A DNA stretch of 64,000 nucleotides from an uncultured Nitrospira sp. (lineage in GTDB: Bacteria > Nitrospirota > Nitrospiria > Nitrospirales > Nitrospiraceae), in the NCBI GenBank assembly GCA_902500995.1, contig CABVSR010000001.1:1-64000 (forward strand). Direction: 5' to 3'. Shown here piece after piece: positions 45,685 to 54,303 of the stretch (positions are counted from its first letter, which is position 1; each line of letters opens with the position of its first letter). The notes beneath the pieces were generated by a model, which did not search any database, was not told the origin of the DNA, and worked only from the letters and a program-made list of their open reading frames with translations. A program made the position numbers and the translations under genes.

Positions 45685-47214
45685 CTACGCCTGCCCGCCG
45701 TTCCACCACTCGCGGCCTTCACGCTGTAACAGCGCGTCGGCTTCCGGCGGTCCCCAGGTTCCGCTCTGATAATTCGGAAAGGCCGCCGGCCCGGGAAGTG
45801 ATTTCCACACATCCAGAATCATTTGGACGACCGCCCAACCCAATTCGATATTGTCCGCCCGTTGAAACAGCGTCGCGTCGCCGGCCATCGCATCGTGGAG
45901 CAGCGTTTCGTAGCCCGTATTCGGCGCGTTACCGAAATAGTCGGCATACTGAAAATCCATATTCACTTCCCCGATCCGCACGGTCGGCCCCGGGACTTTG
46001 GCATCAAACCGGAGGCAAATGCCTTCGTCCGGCTGGATGCGGATGACGAGCACATTCGGGGCCAAGCGATCAACCTTGGTTTTTCGAAACAACATGAAGG
46101 GCGCTTGTTTGAATTGCACCACAATTTCGGTCAATCGCTGGGTCATGCGTTTTCCGGTCCGCAGATAAAACGGCACTCCGGCCCAGCGCCAGTTGTCGAT
46201 GAAGAGTTTCATCGCCACGAATGTTTCCGTCGTCGACTCAGCCCCCACATGCGGCTCCGCTCGATACTCGACGACAGGCTTCCCGTCGATCGAACCCCCG
46301 CCATATTGGCCGAACGCCACATAACGCAAGACGTCGAGCGAACTGAGCGGGACGACGCCGCGTAAGACCTTGGCCTTCTCATCGCGCACGGCATCGGCGG
46401 CAAAGGAGTTCGGTGGCTCCATCGCCAGAAAGCAAAGGAGCTGCAGGAGATGATTCGGCACCATGTCCCGCAATGCGCCGGCCTGCTCATAATAGCGGCC
46501 CCGATGCTCGACCCCGAGATTTTCGGCCACCGTGATCTGCACGTGGTCGATGTACCGGCGGTTCCACAAGGGCTCAAAGATGCCGTTGGCAAACCGGAAT
46601 ACCAAAATGTTCTGAACCGTTTCTTTTCCCAGATAGTGATCGATGCGATAGATCTGGCGTTCCTGGAGCGCTCGCTGGAGCTCATGGTTGAGCGCTCGCG
46701 CCGACTCCAGGTCATGCCCGAACGGTTTTTCGATGATGACGCGCCGCCAGGTGCCGTCCCGCTCCACCGTCAGGCCATATTCCCCCAGATGCGTCACAAT
46801 CCGGCCGAACAATCCCGGGATGGTCGCCATATAAAACATGTAATTGCCCTGGGTCCCGGCGGCGGCATCCACCTCCTGAAGCAGATCATTCAGCCGGCGA
46901 TAGGTCGCGCCCTCCTGGAAATCACCGGCCATGTAATGCACCCGCTGGGATAGAGCCTGCCAGACCGAACGATCGGCCTTTTCGGGCAGATATTCGGGCA
47001 TGACGCGATCCAGCTTGGCTCGGAATTCGTCGGTGCTCATCTCCGAGCGGTCCAGTCCCACAATGGCAAAGCTTTCAGGGAGAAAACGTCCCGCCATCAG
47101 GTTATAGAGGGCGGGCAGCAACTTCCGTTTGGCAAGGTCGCCATCGACTCCAAAAATAACCATCACGCAGGGCGTGCGTAGTTGCGCCAGGTCCATGGCA
47201 TGATCCTGCTTCAT
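45685..47214 (-). CDS. zwf: Glucose-6-phosphate 1-dehydrogenase
   Basis: A 509-aa enzyme. The coenzyme motif is [16 protein letters not shown] near residues 21-36 (GxxGDLA), [11 protein letters not shown] is near 163, and the active-site [13 protein letters not shown] is near 192-204. It produces NADPH in the oxidative pentose phosphate route. Its leader contains a short CCCTAA/TTAGGG inverted repeat. Confidence 0.96.
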   Translation of the reverse strand: MKQDHAMDLAQLRTPCVMVIFGVDGDLAKRKLLPALYNLMAGRFLPESFAIVGLDRSEMSTDEFRAKLDRVMPEYLPEKADRSVWQALSQRVHYMAGDFQEGATYRRLNDLLQEVDAAAGTQGNYMFYMATIPGLFGRIVTHLGEYGLTVERDGTWRRVIIEKPFGHDLESARALNHELQRALQERQIYRIDHYLGKETVQNILVFRFANGIFEPLWNRRYIDHVQITVAENLGVEHRGRYYEQAGALRDMVPNHLLQLLCFLAMEPPNSFAADAVRDEKAKVLRGVVPLSSLDVLRYVAFGQYGGGSIDGKPVVEYRAEPHVGAESTTETFVAMKLFIDNWRWAGVPFYLRTGKRMTQRLTEIVVQFKQAPFMLFRKTKVDRLAPNVLVIRIQPDEGICLRFDAKVPGPTVRIGEVNMDFQYADYFGNAPNTGYETLLHDAMAGDATLFQRADNIELGWAVVQMILDVWKSLPGPAAFPNYQSGTWGPPEADALLQREGREWWNGGQA

Positions 47215-47483
47215 ATCCGACCTCGTTCCAGAGACATGTTGGTATCCTGCCTGATCCCTCCCCTAACCGCAACCACTGCAGGGACTTCTTAGGGTTGTGT
47301 CGGATGTCTTGCCGCATGTGATGGTGAGGGTGCTCGACAAGATCCAGTCATGGGGGCATGTCGCCGGAAACAGGGCTCATCGATGGCGGGAGGAACAGGA
47401 ACAGCGGGTGAGCTTTGAAAGGAACATTGCACCGAGAAAGAAACGAGCGAGCCGCAGCGAGGTCAATCGCGACCCATGCGGCG

Positions 47484-47804
47484 TCAATTATTGTGGGTTC
47501 GTTTCAACCAGTCGATAAACCGCTGCAGCCGCGCATGCTCTTCATCGTGCACGTGCACGAAGGCCAAACCGAAGCCGGTGGCATTCGTCCAACGCACTTC
47601 TGCGACTTCAACGATCATCGGCTCATAGGGAGCGGGGAACTGCACATGGAGCGACACATTGGCGCGCATGGGAAGCGATTCCTCGCTCGTGACATGGCAG
47701 CCATCTTTGGAAAGACTGGTCACCATCCCGCTCCCATCGACCGCCTGGCCGGAGAACGTGAGGGGCACGCGTATTTCATACCGAGGCGTATCGCGGCGCT
47801 CCAC
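47484..47804 (-). CDS. PilZ-domain protein
   Basis: A 106-aa single PilZ domain. RRDTPRY near the start gives the c-di-GMP-binding RxxxR; the second motif is SLSKDG, with Ser in place of the usual Asp/Asn, so binding may be weakened. It faces another PilZ gene across a 280-nt gap. Confidence 0.82.
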   Translation of the reverse strand: MERRDTPRYEIRVPLTFSGQAVDGSGMVTSLSKDGCHVTSEESLPMRANVSLHVQFPAPYEPMIVEVAEVRWTNATGFGLAFVHVHDEEHARLQRFIDWLKRTHNN

Positions 47805-48084
47805 ATGAACCTTTCATGACGACGGGGTGATCTCTCAGCGTCCGGAGATGGATACGCTCTTCCGTCCTCGAAATCAATGACCTTCCGTGAGCGAGGGTCA
47901 GCTTTGACTGTTGGCCGGCAACTGCCGCGTCCCGGAGGTCATCGGCGTCCATCCCACGCGTTCCTCAGGATCGTCCAGTGCCACATGGAGCGGTTTCCGG
48001 CCTTTCGGGCTCAAGTTCGGGAAATACCCTACCGAAAAGGTCTATACGCCCTCAGAAAGAGGGCCAAGGCAAGGAGGCCTTCAC

Positions 48085-48447
48085 ATGGACACGGATCTTC
48101 GTTCATCCGCTCGCGTCACCGTCACCTATCCAGTCCGGCTGTCCGGCGATTCGATGATCGGCCAGGGCACGGTCGTCAATCTCTCCGCCCCCGGTTGCGC
48201 CATCGAAACGGCGCTTCCTGTCCAGCCGGGCGACTACCTTGAACTGCACGTCATGGCACCGGACCAGGCCCGGCCGTTGACTGTGGGGCTGGCGAAGGTT
48301 CGCTGGGCCACTGAACAGAAAGCAGGCGTCGAGTTCATCCGGGTGCGCCGGGACGAACAGAGCCGGCTTCAACGCTTGATCGGTCAGGTTCTCGAAGCAT
48401 CCGCCGGCGAACAGGTCAAAGCCGGGCAGGAACTGACCGCCGCCTGA
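48085..48447 (+). CDS. PilZ-domain protein
   Basis: A 120-aa protein starting at 48085 with AAGGAGG 7 nt upstream. The first motif is RSSAR at residues 6-10 and the second is NLSAPG near 35. The C-terminal ~30 residues are helical. A c-di-GMP receptor is likely. The frame upstream to 47911 has no ribosome binding site and is not part of the gene. Confidence 0.82.
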   Translation: MDTDLRSSARVTVTYPVRLSGDSMIGQGTVVNLSAPGCAIETALPVQPGDYLELHVMAPDQARPLTVGLAKVRWATEQKAGVEFIRVRRDEQSRLQRLIGQVLEASAGEQVKAGQELTAA

Positions 48448-48531
48448 TCGGCGTTGCCGGCAGAATCGCCGCCGGAACCGCCATGCACGCATGACGGCGC
48501 GGCTCGCCGGGGACACCGTTTCGACTATGGG

Positions 48532-49923
48532 CTAGTGACCGGCAGAGTCGCCGGTGGGATTCGCCATCCGTTTGACGATGATCTTTCGCCCCACGGTCAT
48601 GAGGGTAAAGGAAATTCCGAAGGCGATCGGCACAAAAATCGCCGTCGCCACGTTGGCATTCTTCACCCACCCCAGCTCGTAGCAGGCCTTCAACACGTAG
48701 CTGCCCAACCCCGTCAGATAATACGTGATGACGATCACGGAGAGACTTTCGACCGTGCGCTGCAGAATCGCCTGCGCCCGCGTCGTCGAATCCACGCTGG
48801 CCAGCAACTTCATATTCTGATCCTGCAGTTGGATATTCTGTTCCTGCAGCCGCAATTCAATGTGCGTGCGCAGCACCGCCACGGTCGCTTCAAAATCCTT
48901 CTCCATGGCATCAATGCGGCGGAGCAACTGCTGATAGCCGTCAGTGACACCGGTAATCTTCCAGCTGACGTATTCTGAAATTTGACGCAGGGGAGGATAG
49001 GGCCGCTCCTGTAATGCGACCAGGTTGCTCTGCACGATGCGGTCGTAAGGGACGGAGGCCGAGAGCCGGTATCGCATCGACTCCGCCAGCCGGCTCACCT
49101 GCAACAGGTCTTGCGTGAGCACCGTCAGCCATTTCTGCATCGTCGGTGGAGTGGTCCCGCCCAGCTGCTCGATCAGGACAGCCCGTTGATAGAGGTGGCG
49201 CTGCTCGTAGTCGTGGATTTGATCGACCGCCCGGGAAAAGGCTTTCATCGGCAGCATGACGAGATGGTAATAATTTTCGATCGCCACGATCGTATCGACG
49301 ATTTTCGCCACCTGTTGCCGCAGCGCCTGCTCGGAGGTGGAACAAATCAGATACCGTTCCCGATCGAACTCATCGGGCGTAAAACTCGTGACCGCCACGA
49401 TCTCGTCTCCGAGAATGCGGCTGCCATACACCGTGGCGCCGGGAAGCCGCGCGGGTAATTCGCGTTCGAGGGGTAACTCTTGCGGCAGAAACAACAGATC
49501 GAGCGCATTGACGCGCAGACCGAGGGGGCAGAGCGGCATCTGATAGTCGGGAAACGTGATCGGGCCGAAATCGAGCGGCTTGCTCGAATCTGCTACCACA
49601 TGCCAGACCTGATAACTGTAATACTCCGTGTGCGCCTCCCAGACGACGACGAGGCGATCGCCGTTGGAAGCCGTCTTGAATCCATAGCCGAACCGCTCCT
49701 CGATGGCGCCTTCCGAAATCTCCAGGGCCTGGAGCAGATGCTGGAACTCCCGCCGGCTATTGGGCCGTTCGACCGGCGGATTGGCCATGCGGTACGCCAC
49801 ATGGTGAATGTGCGCCGGCACGCCAAGCCACTGCGGCAGGTACTGCTTGTTCGATTGGTGGATCCGGTTTAAAAATCCCGGTGGGCGGGCATGCGTACCG
49901 GTCGACTCGACGGTATCCGTCAT
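48532..49923 (-). CDS. DUF3422 family membrane protein
   Basis: A 463-aa protein with a long soluble N-terminal part (VPAHIHHVAYRM near residue 36; RFGYGFKTASNGDRLVVVWEAHTEYYSY near 78, given in part), coiled-coil helices, and two membrane segments near residues 390-450. This is DUF3422, a family of membrane-anchored proteins without known function. It is well separated from neighbours. Confidence 0.85.
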   Translation of the reverse strand: MTDTVESTGTHARPPGFLNRIHQSNKQYLPQWLGVPAHIHHVAYRMANPPVERPNSRREFQHLLQALEISEGAIEERFGYGFKTASNGDRLVVVWEAHTEYYSYQVWHVVADSSKPLDFGPITFPDYQMPLCPLGLRVNALDLLFLPQELPLERELPARLPGATVYGSRILGDEIVAVTSFTPDEFDRERYLICSTSEQALRQQVAKIVDTIVAIENYYHLVMLPMKAFSRAVDQIHDYEQRHLYQRAVLIEQLGGTTPPTMQKWLTVLTQDLLQVSRLAESMRYRLSASVPYDRIVQSNLVALQERPYPPLRQISEYVSWKITGVTDGYQQLLRRIDAMEKDFEATVAVLRTHIELRLQEQNIQLQDQNMKLLASVDSTTRAQAILQRTVESLSVIVITYYLTGLGSYVLKACYELGWVKNANVATAIFVPIAFGISFTLMTVGRKIIVKRMANPTGDSAGH

Positions 49924-49971
49924 ATCACCCCCGACTCCGACCGAACCCGGCGCATGGCACAGGCCTCGTCA

Positions 49972-50136
49972 TTACTCGTCTTCCTCTTCAATATCCTCAA
50001 TGCCCTCGTAGCTGACATCCCCTTCGTGGATGGACGACGCCATTTTTTCACAACCGGATTCAATAATCTCTTCAGCCTCCTCGGGAGAGTCGGCCGAAAT
50101 CAAAAACTTCACGGTAATTCCAAAGCGCTGGTTCAC
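49972..50136 (-). CDS. Small acidic protein, 54 aa
   Basis: Starts with GTG at 50136; AAGGAG stands about 7 nt upstream, better than any upstream Met. The sequence has FGITVKFLISADSPEEAEEIIESG and a Glu/Asp-rich end, suggesting a small alpha-beta protein. The frame extends to 50247 but the extra part is Arg-rich and lacks support. No function known. A 9-bp hairpin lies 24 nt upstream. Confidence 0.65.
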   Translation of the reverse strand: MNQRFGITVKFLISADSPEEAEEIIESGCEKMASSIHEGDVSYEGIEDIEEEDE

Positions 50137-50159
50137 AATCGTGCTCCTTCGGCGAAATA

Positions 50160-50180
50160 GGCGGCAGAACGTCTGCCGCC
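50160..50180 (-). other. Perfect hairpin in the leader of the 54-aa gene
   Basis: Nine-base-pair stem with a 3-nt loop, 24 nt before the GTG start. It could be a terminator for a transcript from upstream, or a structured leader. There is no T-run after it on the minus strand, so a terminator is doubtful. Confidence 0.45.
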
Positions 50181-50413
50181 TGCTGTGGCTCAATACCATA
50201 AGCTCCCGCGTATTGTCACCCTCTGTGACGGGACGAGAACATCGCATCGGGTTGGTCGGCCCGCGCGGGTGCCGACAAATCTTCAGGGAGACTGTGAGAA
50301 TGAGCCTACCTGCGCACTTTGGAACGACGGGATTCTGTGAAGGTTGGTCCTGATGCGGTCTGGATCGTGATCAAGGAAGGATATGGGAAAGAGCCGCTCG
50401 CGGAAACCTGGCC

Positions 50414-50438
50414 CCGGCGCCCCGCAGGCAGGCGCCGG
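50414..50438 (-). terminator. Possible terminator after pal
   Basis: An 8-bp perfect stem CCGGCGCC/GGCGCCGG with a 9-nt loop begins 11 nt after the pal stop on the minus strand. The following T content is low, so termination may not be efficient. Confidence 0.4.
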
Positions 50439-50448
50439 AGACTCTCGG

Positions 50449-51186
50449 TTATTTGCGCAGCAACATGTGGCCGCGCCGGTTCTGTTGATAGCAGACTTCG
50501 TCATGGTCGGCGCAGAACGGGCGATCTTTGCCGTAGGACACGACCGCCACCTGCTTTGCGCTCACGCCCATGTCAATCAGAAAGCTCCTGGCCGCCTTGG
50601 CGCGTTTTTCACCCAGCACGAGATTGTAATCATGGGTTCCGCGCTCATCGCAGTGTCCGGAGATCTTCAGAAGGGCCTTCGGGTTCTCCTTGAGCCATGC
50701 CGCATTGACCGTCAGCGAGGCCGCACCGTCATTGTCCGATACGTTATAGCGGTCATACCCGTAGAACACATCCTTGAGGCCGGCTTCCAACGCCGCCGCT
50801 TCTTCTCGCCGGATTTCTGCCGCCCACTTCTGGTCCCGTTCATTCGCGGTCAACATCGAGCCGAAGTTGCTTCGGCTCAACCGTTCTTCGCCGGCGATCT
50901 GCCCGTTCACTAGAGGAGAAAAGCCCCGCAATTTGCCGCCTTCCTCTTCTGAGAGCTCCTGCTGGAGGCCCAGTGAAGGATGTTGCCCGTCACGCCCGGC
51001 CTCTCCCTTGCCGTACCCGCCGGAAGCGCCGCCGGACCCACCGGCTGACGCTGACAAGGAGGGATCCGAACTGGAGGACTCGTCCGAGCCGGACTGAAAC
51101 CATTTCATGCCGCTGCAACCAGGTGCCGTTAACAGAACCACTGCCACTCCGCCCAACATCAGCTGCGACACGCCGCGGTACTTCAT
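50449..51186 (-). CDS. pal: Peptidoglycan-associated lipoprotein (Pal)
   Basis: A 245-aa lipoprotein, lipid Cys at 24 in APGC. A Ser/Gly-rich linker follows. The C-terminal OmpA-like domain starts near VFYGYDRYNVSD and contains ISGHCDERGTHDYNLVLGEKRA, the peptidoglycan-binding motif. It links the outer membrane to peptidoglycan in the Tol-Pal system; no tol genes are in this window. It is longer than a typical Pal because of the linker and the first ~100 residues. Confidence 0.92.
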   Translation of the reverse strand: MKYRGVSQLMLGGVAVVLLTAPGCSGMKWFQSGSDESSSSDPSLSASAGGSGGASGGYGKGEAGRDGQHPSLGLQQELSEEEGGKLRGFSPLVNGQIAGEERLSRSNFGSMLTANERDQKWAAEIRREEAAALEAGLKDVFYGYDRYNVSDNDGAASLTVNAAWLKENPKALLKISGHCDERGTHDYNLVLGEKRAKAARSFLIDMGVSAKQVAVVSYGKDRPFCADHDEVCYQQNRRGHMLLRK

Positions 51187-51524
51187 GAACCTTGCTCCTT
51201 GCGAGGGGGTGTAACCTGTGCTGTACGTAACAACTATAGCACCGGCCGCGTTTTACGCAGGTTTCACCGCGGCGGCATCATGGAAGGCGCAGTATTCCAG
51301 GCGATTGCACCGATTGTCCGGGGCAGGGCTCGGCCAGGTCTCGCTTCATAACCTCAGCAGATTCAAGGGGTTTCAAATGGCTGCGTGGCAACTGACCGGC
51401 CAAGCTCCTCCCCGAATCAAGGAGACCGGAGCGGAACGCTCGATGGAATCGCAGGGGCAGAAGTTAGGAGAGCGGCTATCGCAACGGCGGATTCAACGTT
51501 GAAGATTCCCAGCCTACCGCGCGC
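51187..51524. other. Non-coding stretch between pal and tRNA-Arg
   Basis: It holds the pal promoter region, including the extended -10 at 51233-51238. A short plus-strand open frame is present, without domain features or a ribosome binding site. No integrase or attachment-site remnant was seen beside the tRNA. Confidence 0.5.
51233..51238 (-). promoter_or_regulatory. Extended -10 of pal
   Basis: On the minus strand TATAGT preceded by TGC, in the same 11-mer TGCTATAGTTG as at 43009-43019. The leader to the pal ATG is about 45 nt. Confidence 0.5.
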
Positions 51525-51601
51525 TGGTGCGCCCGGAGGGACTTGAACCCCCAACCCTCGGATCCGAAGTCCGATGCTCTATCCAATTGAGCTACGGGCG
51601 C
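51525..51601 (-). tRNA. tRNA-Arg (anticodon UCG)
   Basis: A 77-nt cloverleaf with encoded CCA. The acceptor pairs GCGCCCG with CGGGCGC. The anticodon stem is TCGGA/TCCGA around loop CTTCGGA, with anticodon TCG, reading CGA. The T-arm has GGTTC-like GTTCAAGTC. A run of A/T-poor sequence follows on the minus strand. Confidence 0.95.
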
Positions 51602-51663
51602 GCGCCGGTATAAGAACCACGTTACTGAGGGGATGTCAAGAAACGCGCAGGCACCAGGCCCGC

Positions 51664-52182
51664 TCACTGGCTTGTCTCGGGCGCGATCAGCCGCAGAATG
51701 CGGTCGGCCACTTCTGCCGTGGAAACGCCATCGGTTGGGACCACATGAGTGGCCGCGGCCTGGTACTTGGGCGTCCGTTCGGTCAGCACGTCACGAATCT
51801 CTTCCGTGAAGGATTTGGTTCCCGTGAGCGACGGCCGCTGCGTATCGCCGCCGATCCGGCGCGTGATGGTCTCGACCGTCGCGGTCAGCCAGACCACCGT
51901 GCCGTTCTTTCGCAACGCCTCCACATTCTCAGGCCGCAAGATGGCGCCGCCGCCGGTATCGATGATCAACCGATCCCGCGCGGCAACATCCCGGCAAACG
52001 GCCGACTCCAAATCGCGAAAATGGTCCCACCCGAATTGCTTGACGATCTCGGGCACGGGCAGGTTGGCGCGCTTCACAATCTCGGCGTCCGTCGAGACGA
52101 CCGTGCGCGCAAGCTTGCGGGCCAGGAACTTTCCGACCGTGCTCTTGCCGGTTCCACGATATCCGATCAGGACGAGATTCAT
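51664..52182 (-). CDS. aroK: Shikimate kinase
   Basis: A 172-aa P-loop kinase. Walker A GYRGTGKST is at residues 7-15, STDAEIVKR near 30 includes the shikimate-binding Asp, and DTGGGAIL near 75 is typical. It phosphorylates shikimate in aromatic amino acid synthesis. It follows aroE after 66 nt. Confidence 0.94.
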   Translation of the reverse strand: MNLVLIGYRGTGKSTVGKFLARKLARTVVSTDAEIVKRANLPVPEIVKQFGWDHFRDLESAVCRDVAARDRLIIDTGGGAILRPENVEALRKNGTVVWLTATVETITRRIGGDTQRPSLTGTKSFTEEIRDVLTERTPKYQAAATHVVPTDGVSTAEVADRILRLIAPETSQ

Positions 52183-52248
52183 GAGACGTTCCAGGTGGTC
52201 ACAGGCGAAGTCGTGACCCGGGCTTGTGCGCGGCGGAAGGCCGGGGGG

Positions 52249-53103
52249 TTACACAAAGTGTGACTCCAGCACATGCCGCATGACATCGACCGGAGCCGGC
52301 TGCTTAGTCCACAACTCAAATTGCAGCACGGCTTGATTGAGGAACATCTCCAAGCCCGAAATGGTCCGGCAGCCGCCGGCCTTGGCTTCTTGGAGGAGTT
52401 TCGTTTCGCGCGGGTTATAGACAATATCCATGACGGTCAGCTCCGGCCGGAACAAGTTGGCCGGGACGCAGGACTCCTCCACCTTGGGCGACATGCCGAC
52501 CGGCGTGCAGTGAATCAACGTGCGGACGTGCGGGACCCAGTTGCGAAGCATATCCAGCGTCAGCGGCCCGTCTTCGATCGGCACTCCGGTCTTGTCCCGC
52601 AGGTCCTTCACCAGCTTCTGCCGCTCCGCTTCTTCGATTCCCAGAATGGTCAGCCCGGCAATTCCCGTCTCGGTGGCCAAGGCAAAGGCAATGGCGCGCG
52701 CGGCCCCGCCGGAGCCCAGGATCAACACGCGATGGCCGACCAGCAGCGCGCCGCCTTCTTTGAGTGCCCGCAGCGCCCCCGACGCATCGGTATTGTAGCC
52801 TTTGAGTTTTCCCTCTTCGGCGACGATGGTATTGATGGCCCCGATGTGCTTGGCCGTGGGCTCCACCTCGTCCAGTAAGGGAATGGCCGCAACCTTATGG
52901 GGAATCGTCACGCTGAATCCGCGCGCATTCCCCAGGGCTCGTATGCCTTTCAACGCCTCCGCGAGCGCTTCCACGCGAAAGGCCAGATACACGAGATCGA
53001 GCTCCATCTTCTGAAAGGCCGCATTGTGGATCGCCGGTGAGAGTGAATGCTCGACCGGGTTGCCGATGATGCCGCACCATTGAGTGTGAGTCGTGATGTT
53101 CAT
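52249..53103 (-). CDS. aroE: Shikimate dehydrogenase
   Basis: A 284-aa enzyme with NPVEHSLSPAIHNAAF (residues 15-30), VTIPHK near 65 (catalytic Lys), YNTDASG near 104 and the dinucleotide-binding LGSGGAARAIA near 128. It reduces dehydroshikimate with NADPH. Lies 13 nt after the small exported protein gene and before aroK. Confidence 0.95.
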   Translation of the reverse strand: MNITTHTQWCGIIGNPVEHSLSPAIHNAAFQKMELDLVYLAFRVEALAEALKGIRALGNARGFSVTIPHKVAAIPLLDEVEPTAKHIGAINTIVAEEGKLKGYNTDASGALRALKEGGALLVGHRVLILGSGGAARAIAFALATETGIAGLTILGIEEAERQKLVKDLRDKTGVPIEDGPLTLDMLRNWVPHVRTLIHCTPVGMSPKVEESCVPANLFRPELTVMDIVYNPRETKLLQEAKAGGCRTISGLEMFLNQAVLQFELWTKQPAPVDVMRHVLESHFV

Positions 53104-53116
53104 ACGCGAGAACCTT

Positions 53117-53452
53117 CTACTTCTTGAGCGTGACGTTCAGGGCCACATATTGAGATCCTTGCACCTGATACAGCACCATCACATGATCGTCTTTTTTCAG
53201 ATCCTTCACGGCTTTCGCCCCGCCGTCAAATTGGGTTTTTTCATTGGCAACGAAGGTGAATCGGCTTCCCCCGCCGTCTTTCTTGACGGCAAATTTTCCG
53301 GATGCCGTATCCACCGACAAGATCGTGCCTACGAATTCCGTCCCACCTTCCGCTCGCACCGGCTCCACGCTTGGTTCCAGCAATCCTGACACGATGGCGG
53401 CCAAGAAGAGAGCCGGAACCACCACTCCGCTCATACGTGACATGCCCCTCAT
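53117..53452 (-). CDS. Small exported protein, OB-like
   Basis: A 111-aa protein starting at 53452 with AAGGAGG 5 nt upstream. Signal peptide VVPALFLAAIVSGLL and a mature part of about 75 residues with EFVGTILSVDTASGKFAVKK and DLKKDDHVMVLYQV, a beta-rich pattern like DUF5666-type domains. Function unknown. Confidence 0.7.
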   Translation of the reverse strand: MRGMSRMSGVVVPALFLAAIVSGLLEPSVEPVRAEGGTEFVGTILSVDTASGKFAVKKDGGGSRFTFVANEKTQFDGGAKAVKDLKKDDHVMVLYQVQGSQYVALNVTLKK

Positions 53453-53541
53453 GATCGCCTCCTTGGTTCCGGCGATCCGGTGCCGCAACATCCTTTCCGA
53501 GGCCTGGCCGTACGCTGCGACAGAGCGGTCGCCCTCTGTTG

Positions 53542-54303
53542 CTACCCCTTGCTGATCGTCATGCCGCCATCGATAGGAAAAGTGCCGCCGGTGACCCATG
53601 CCGATTCGTCGGAAGCTAGATAGAGCACCATCTTGGCGACTTCTTCCGGCTTCCCGGGCCGACGAATGGCATACTGCGCCATAATGGGCTCCAGACTGGC
53701 CGGGTCCGCCATGAGCGGCGCCGCCATCGGCGTATCGACCAGTCCGGGGTTCACCGCATTACACCGGATGTTGTCTGAGGCGTAATCGACGGCCAGGGAG
53801 CGGGTCAAGGCATCAACCCCGCCTTTGGATGCGGCATAGGCCGACAGCCCGCGAATGCCGATCAGGCTCGCCACGGTGGAAATGTTGATGATCGACCCGC
53901 CGCCGGCCTTGATCATTTCGGGAATCGCGGCGCGCGTCATGCGGAAGACGCCCGTCAAATTGATGTCCAACACCTTTGCCCAGGTGGCGTCATCCGTCTC
54001 ATGGAGCCGCTTGCCAAAATCGCCGATCCCGGCATTGTTCACCAGAATATGCACTTTGCCGAACGTGCGCGTCGTTTGCGCCACCACGTCCTGCACATGA
54101 GCCTCATCCGTGACGGATCCGGCCACGGCCAGCGCCCGCCCTCCATTCACGCCGATGCCTTTGACCACCCGGTCGAGTTCTTCTTTCCGGCGACCGGTCA
54201 CGACGACATGCGCGCCTTCATCCGCAAATAGCTTCGCGATGGCCTCGCCGATCCCTGCGTTTCCGCCGGTGATGATGGCCACTTTTCCCTGTAACCGGTT
54301 CAT
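53542..54303 (-). CDS. Short-chain dehydrogenase/reductase
   Basis: A 253-aa classical SDR. Cofactor motif GGNAGIGEAIA at residues 13-23, NNAG near 91, catalytic Ser in NISTVAS near 144, and Tyr-Lys in YAASKGG near 156. C-terminal WVTGGTFPIDGG is typical of this family. Substrate not deducible; FabG-like or glucose-dehydrogenase-like enzymes are both possible. Its ATG overlaps the trmI stop by 4 nt. Confidence 0.92.
   Translation of the reverse strand: MNRLQGKVAIITGGNAGIGEAIAKLFADEGAHVVVTGRRKEELDRVVKGIGVNGGRALAVAGSVTDEAHVQDVVAQTTRTFGKVHILVNNAGIGDFGKRLHETDDATWAKVLDINLTGVFRMTRAAIPEMIKAGGGSIINISTVASLIGIRGLSAYAASKGGVDALTRSLAVDYASDNIRCNAVNPGLVDTPMAAPLMADPASLEPIMAQYAIRRPGKPEEVAKMVLYLASDESAWVTGGTFPIDGGMTISKG

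Larger units (their letters stand above)
50137..50448. other. Non-coding stretch between the small acidic gene and pal
   Basis: It holds two hairpins. GGCGGCAGA-ACG-TCTGCCGCC (50160-50180) lies in the leader of the 54-aa gene. CCGGCGCC-N9-GGCGCCGG (50414-50438) lies just after the pal stop. No gene is seen in between. Confidence 0.6.

Noticed and set aside
47297-47518. Plus-strand open frame of 73 aa between zwf and a PilZ gene
   Set aside because: No domain, no ribosome binding site, and it overlaps the end of the PilZ gene on the other strand.
48011-48038. Possible FliA-type promoter (TCAAGTT ... CCGAAAA) before a PilZ gene
   Set aside because: The spacing is longer than the consensus and the -10 is weak.
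51218-51502. Plus-strand open frame of 94 aa before the tRNA gene
   Set aside because: Crosses the pal promoter and has no recognisable features; codon use is unlike the neighbouring genes.
51525-51601. Integration site at the 3' end of tRNA-Arg
   Set aside because: No integrase gene and no second copy of the tRNA end was seen in the window.
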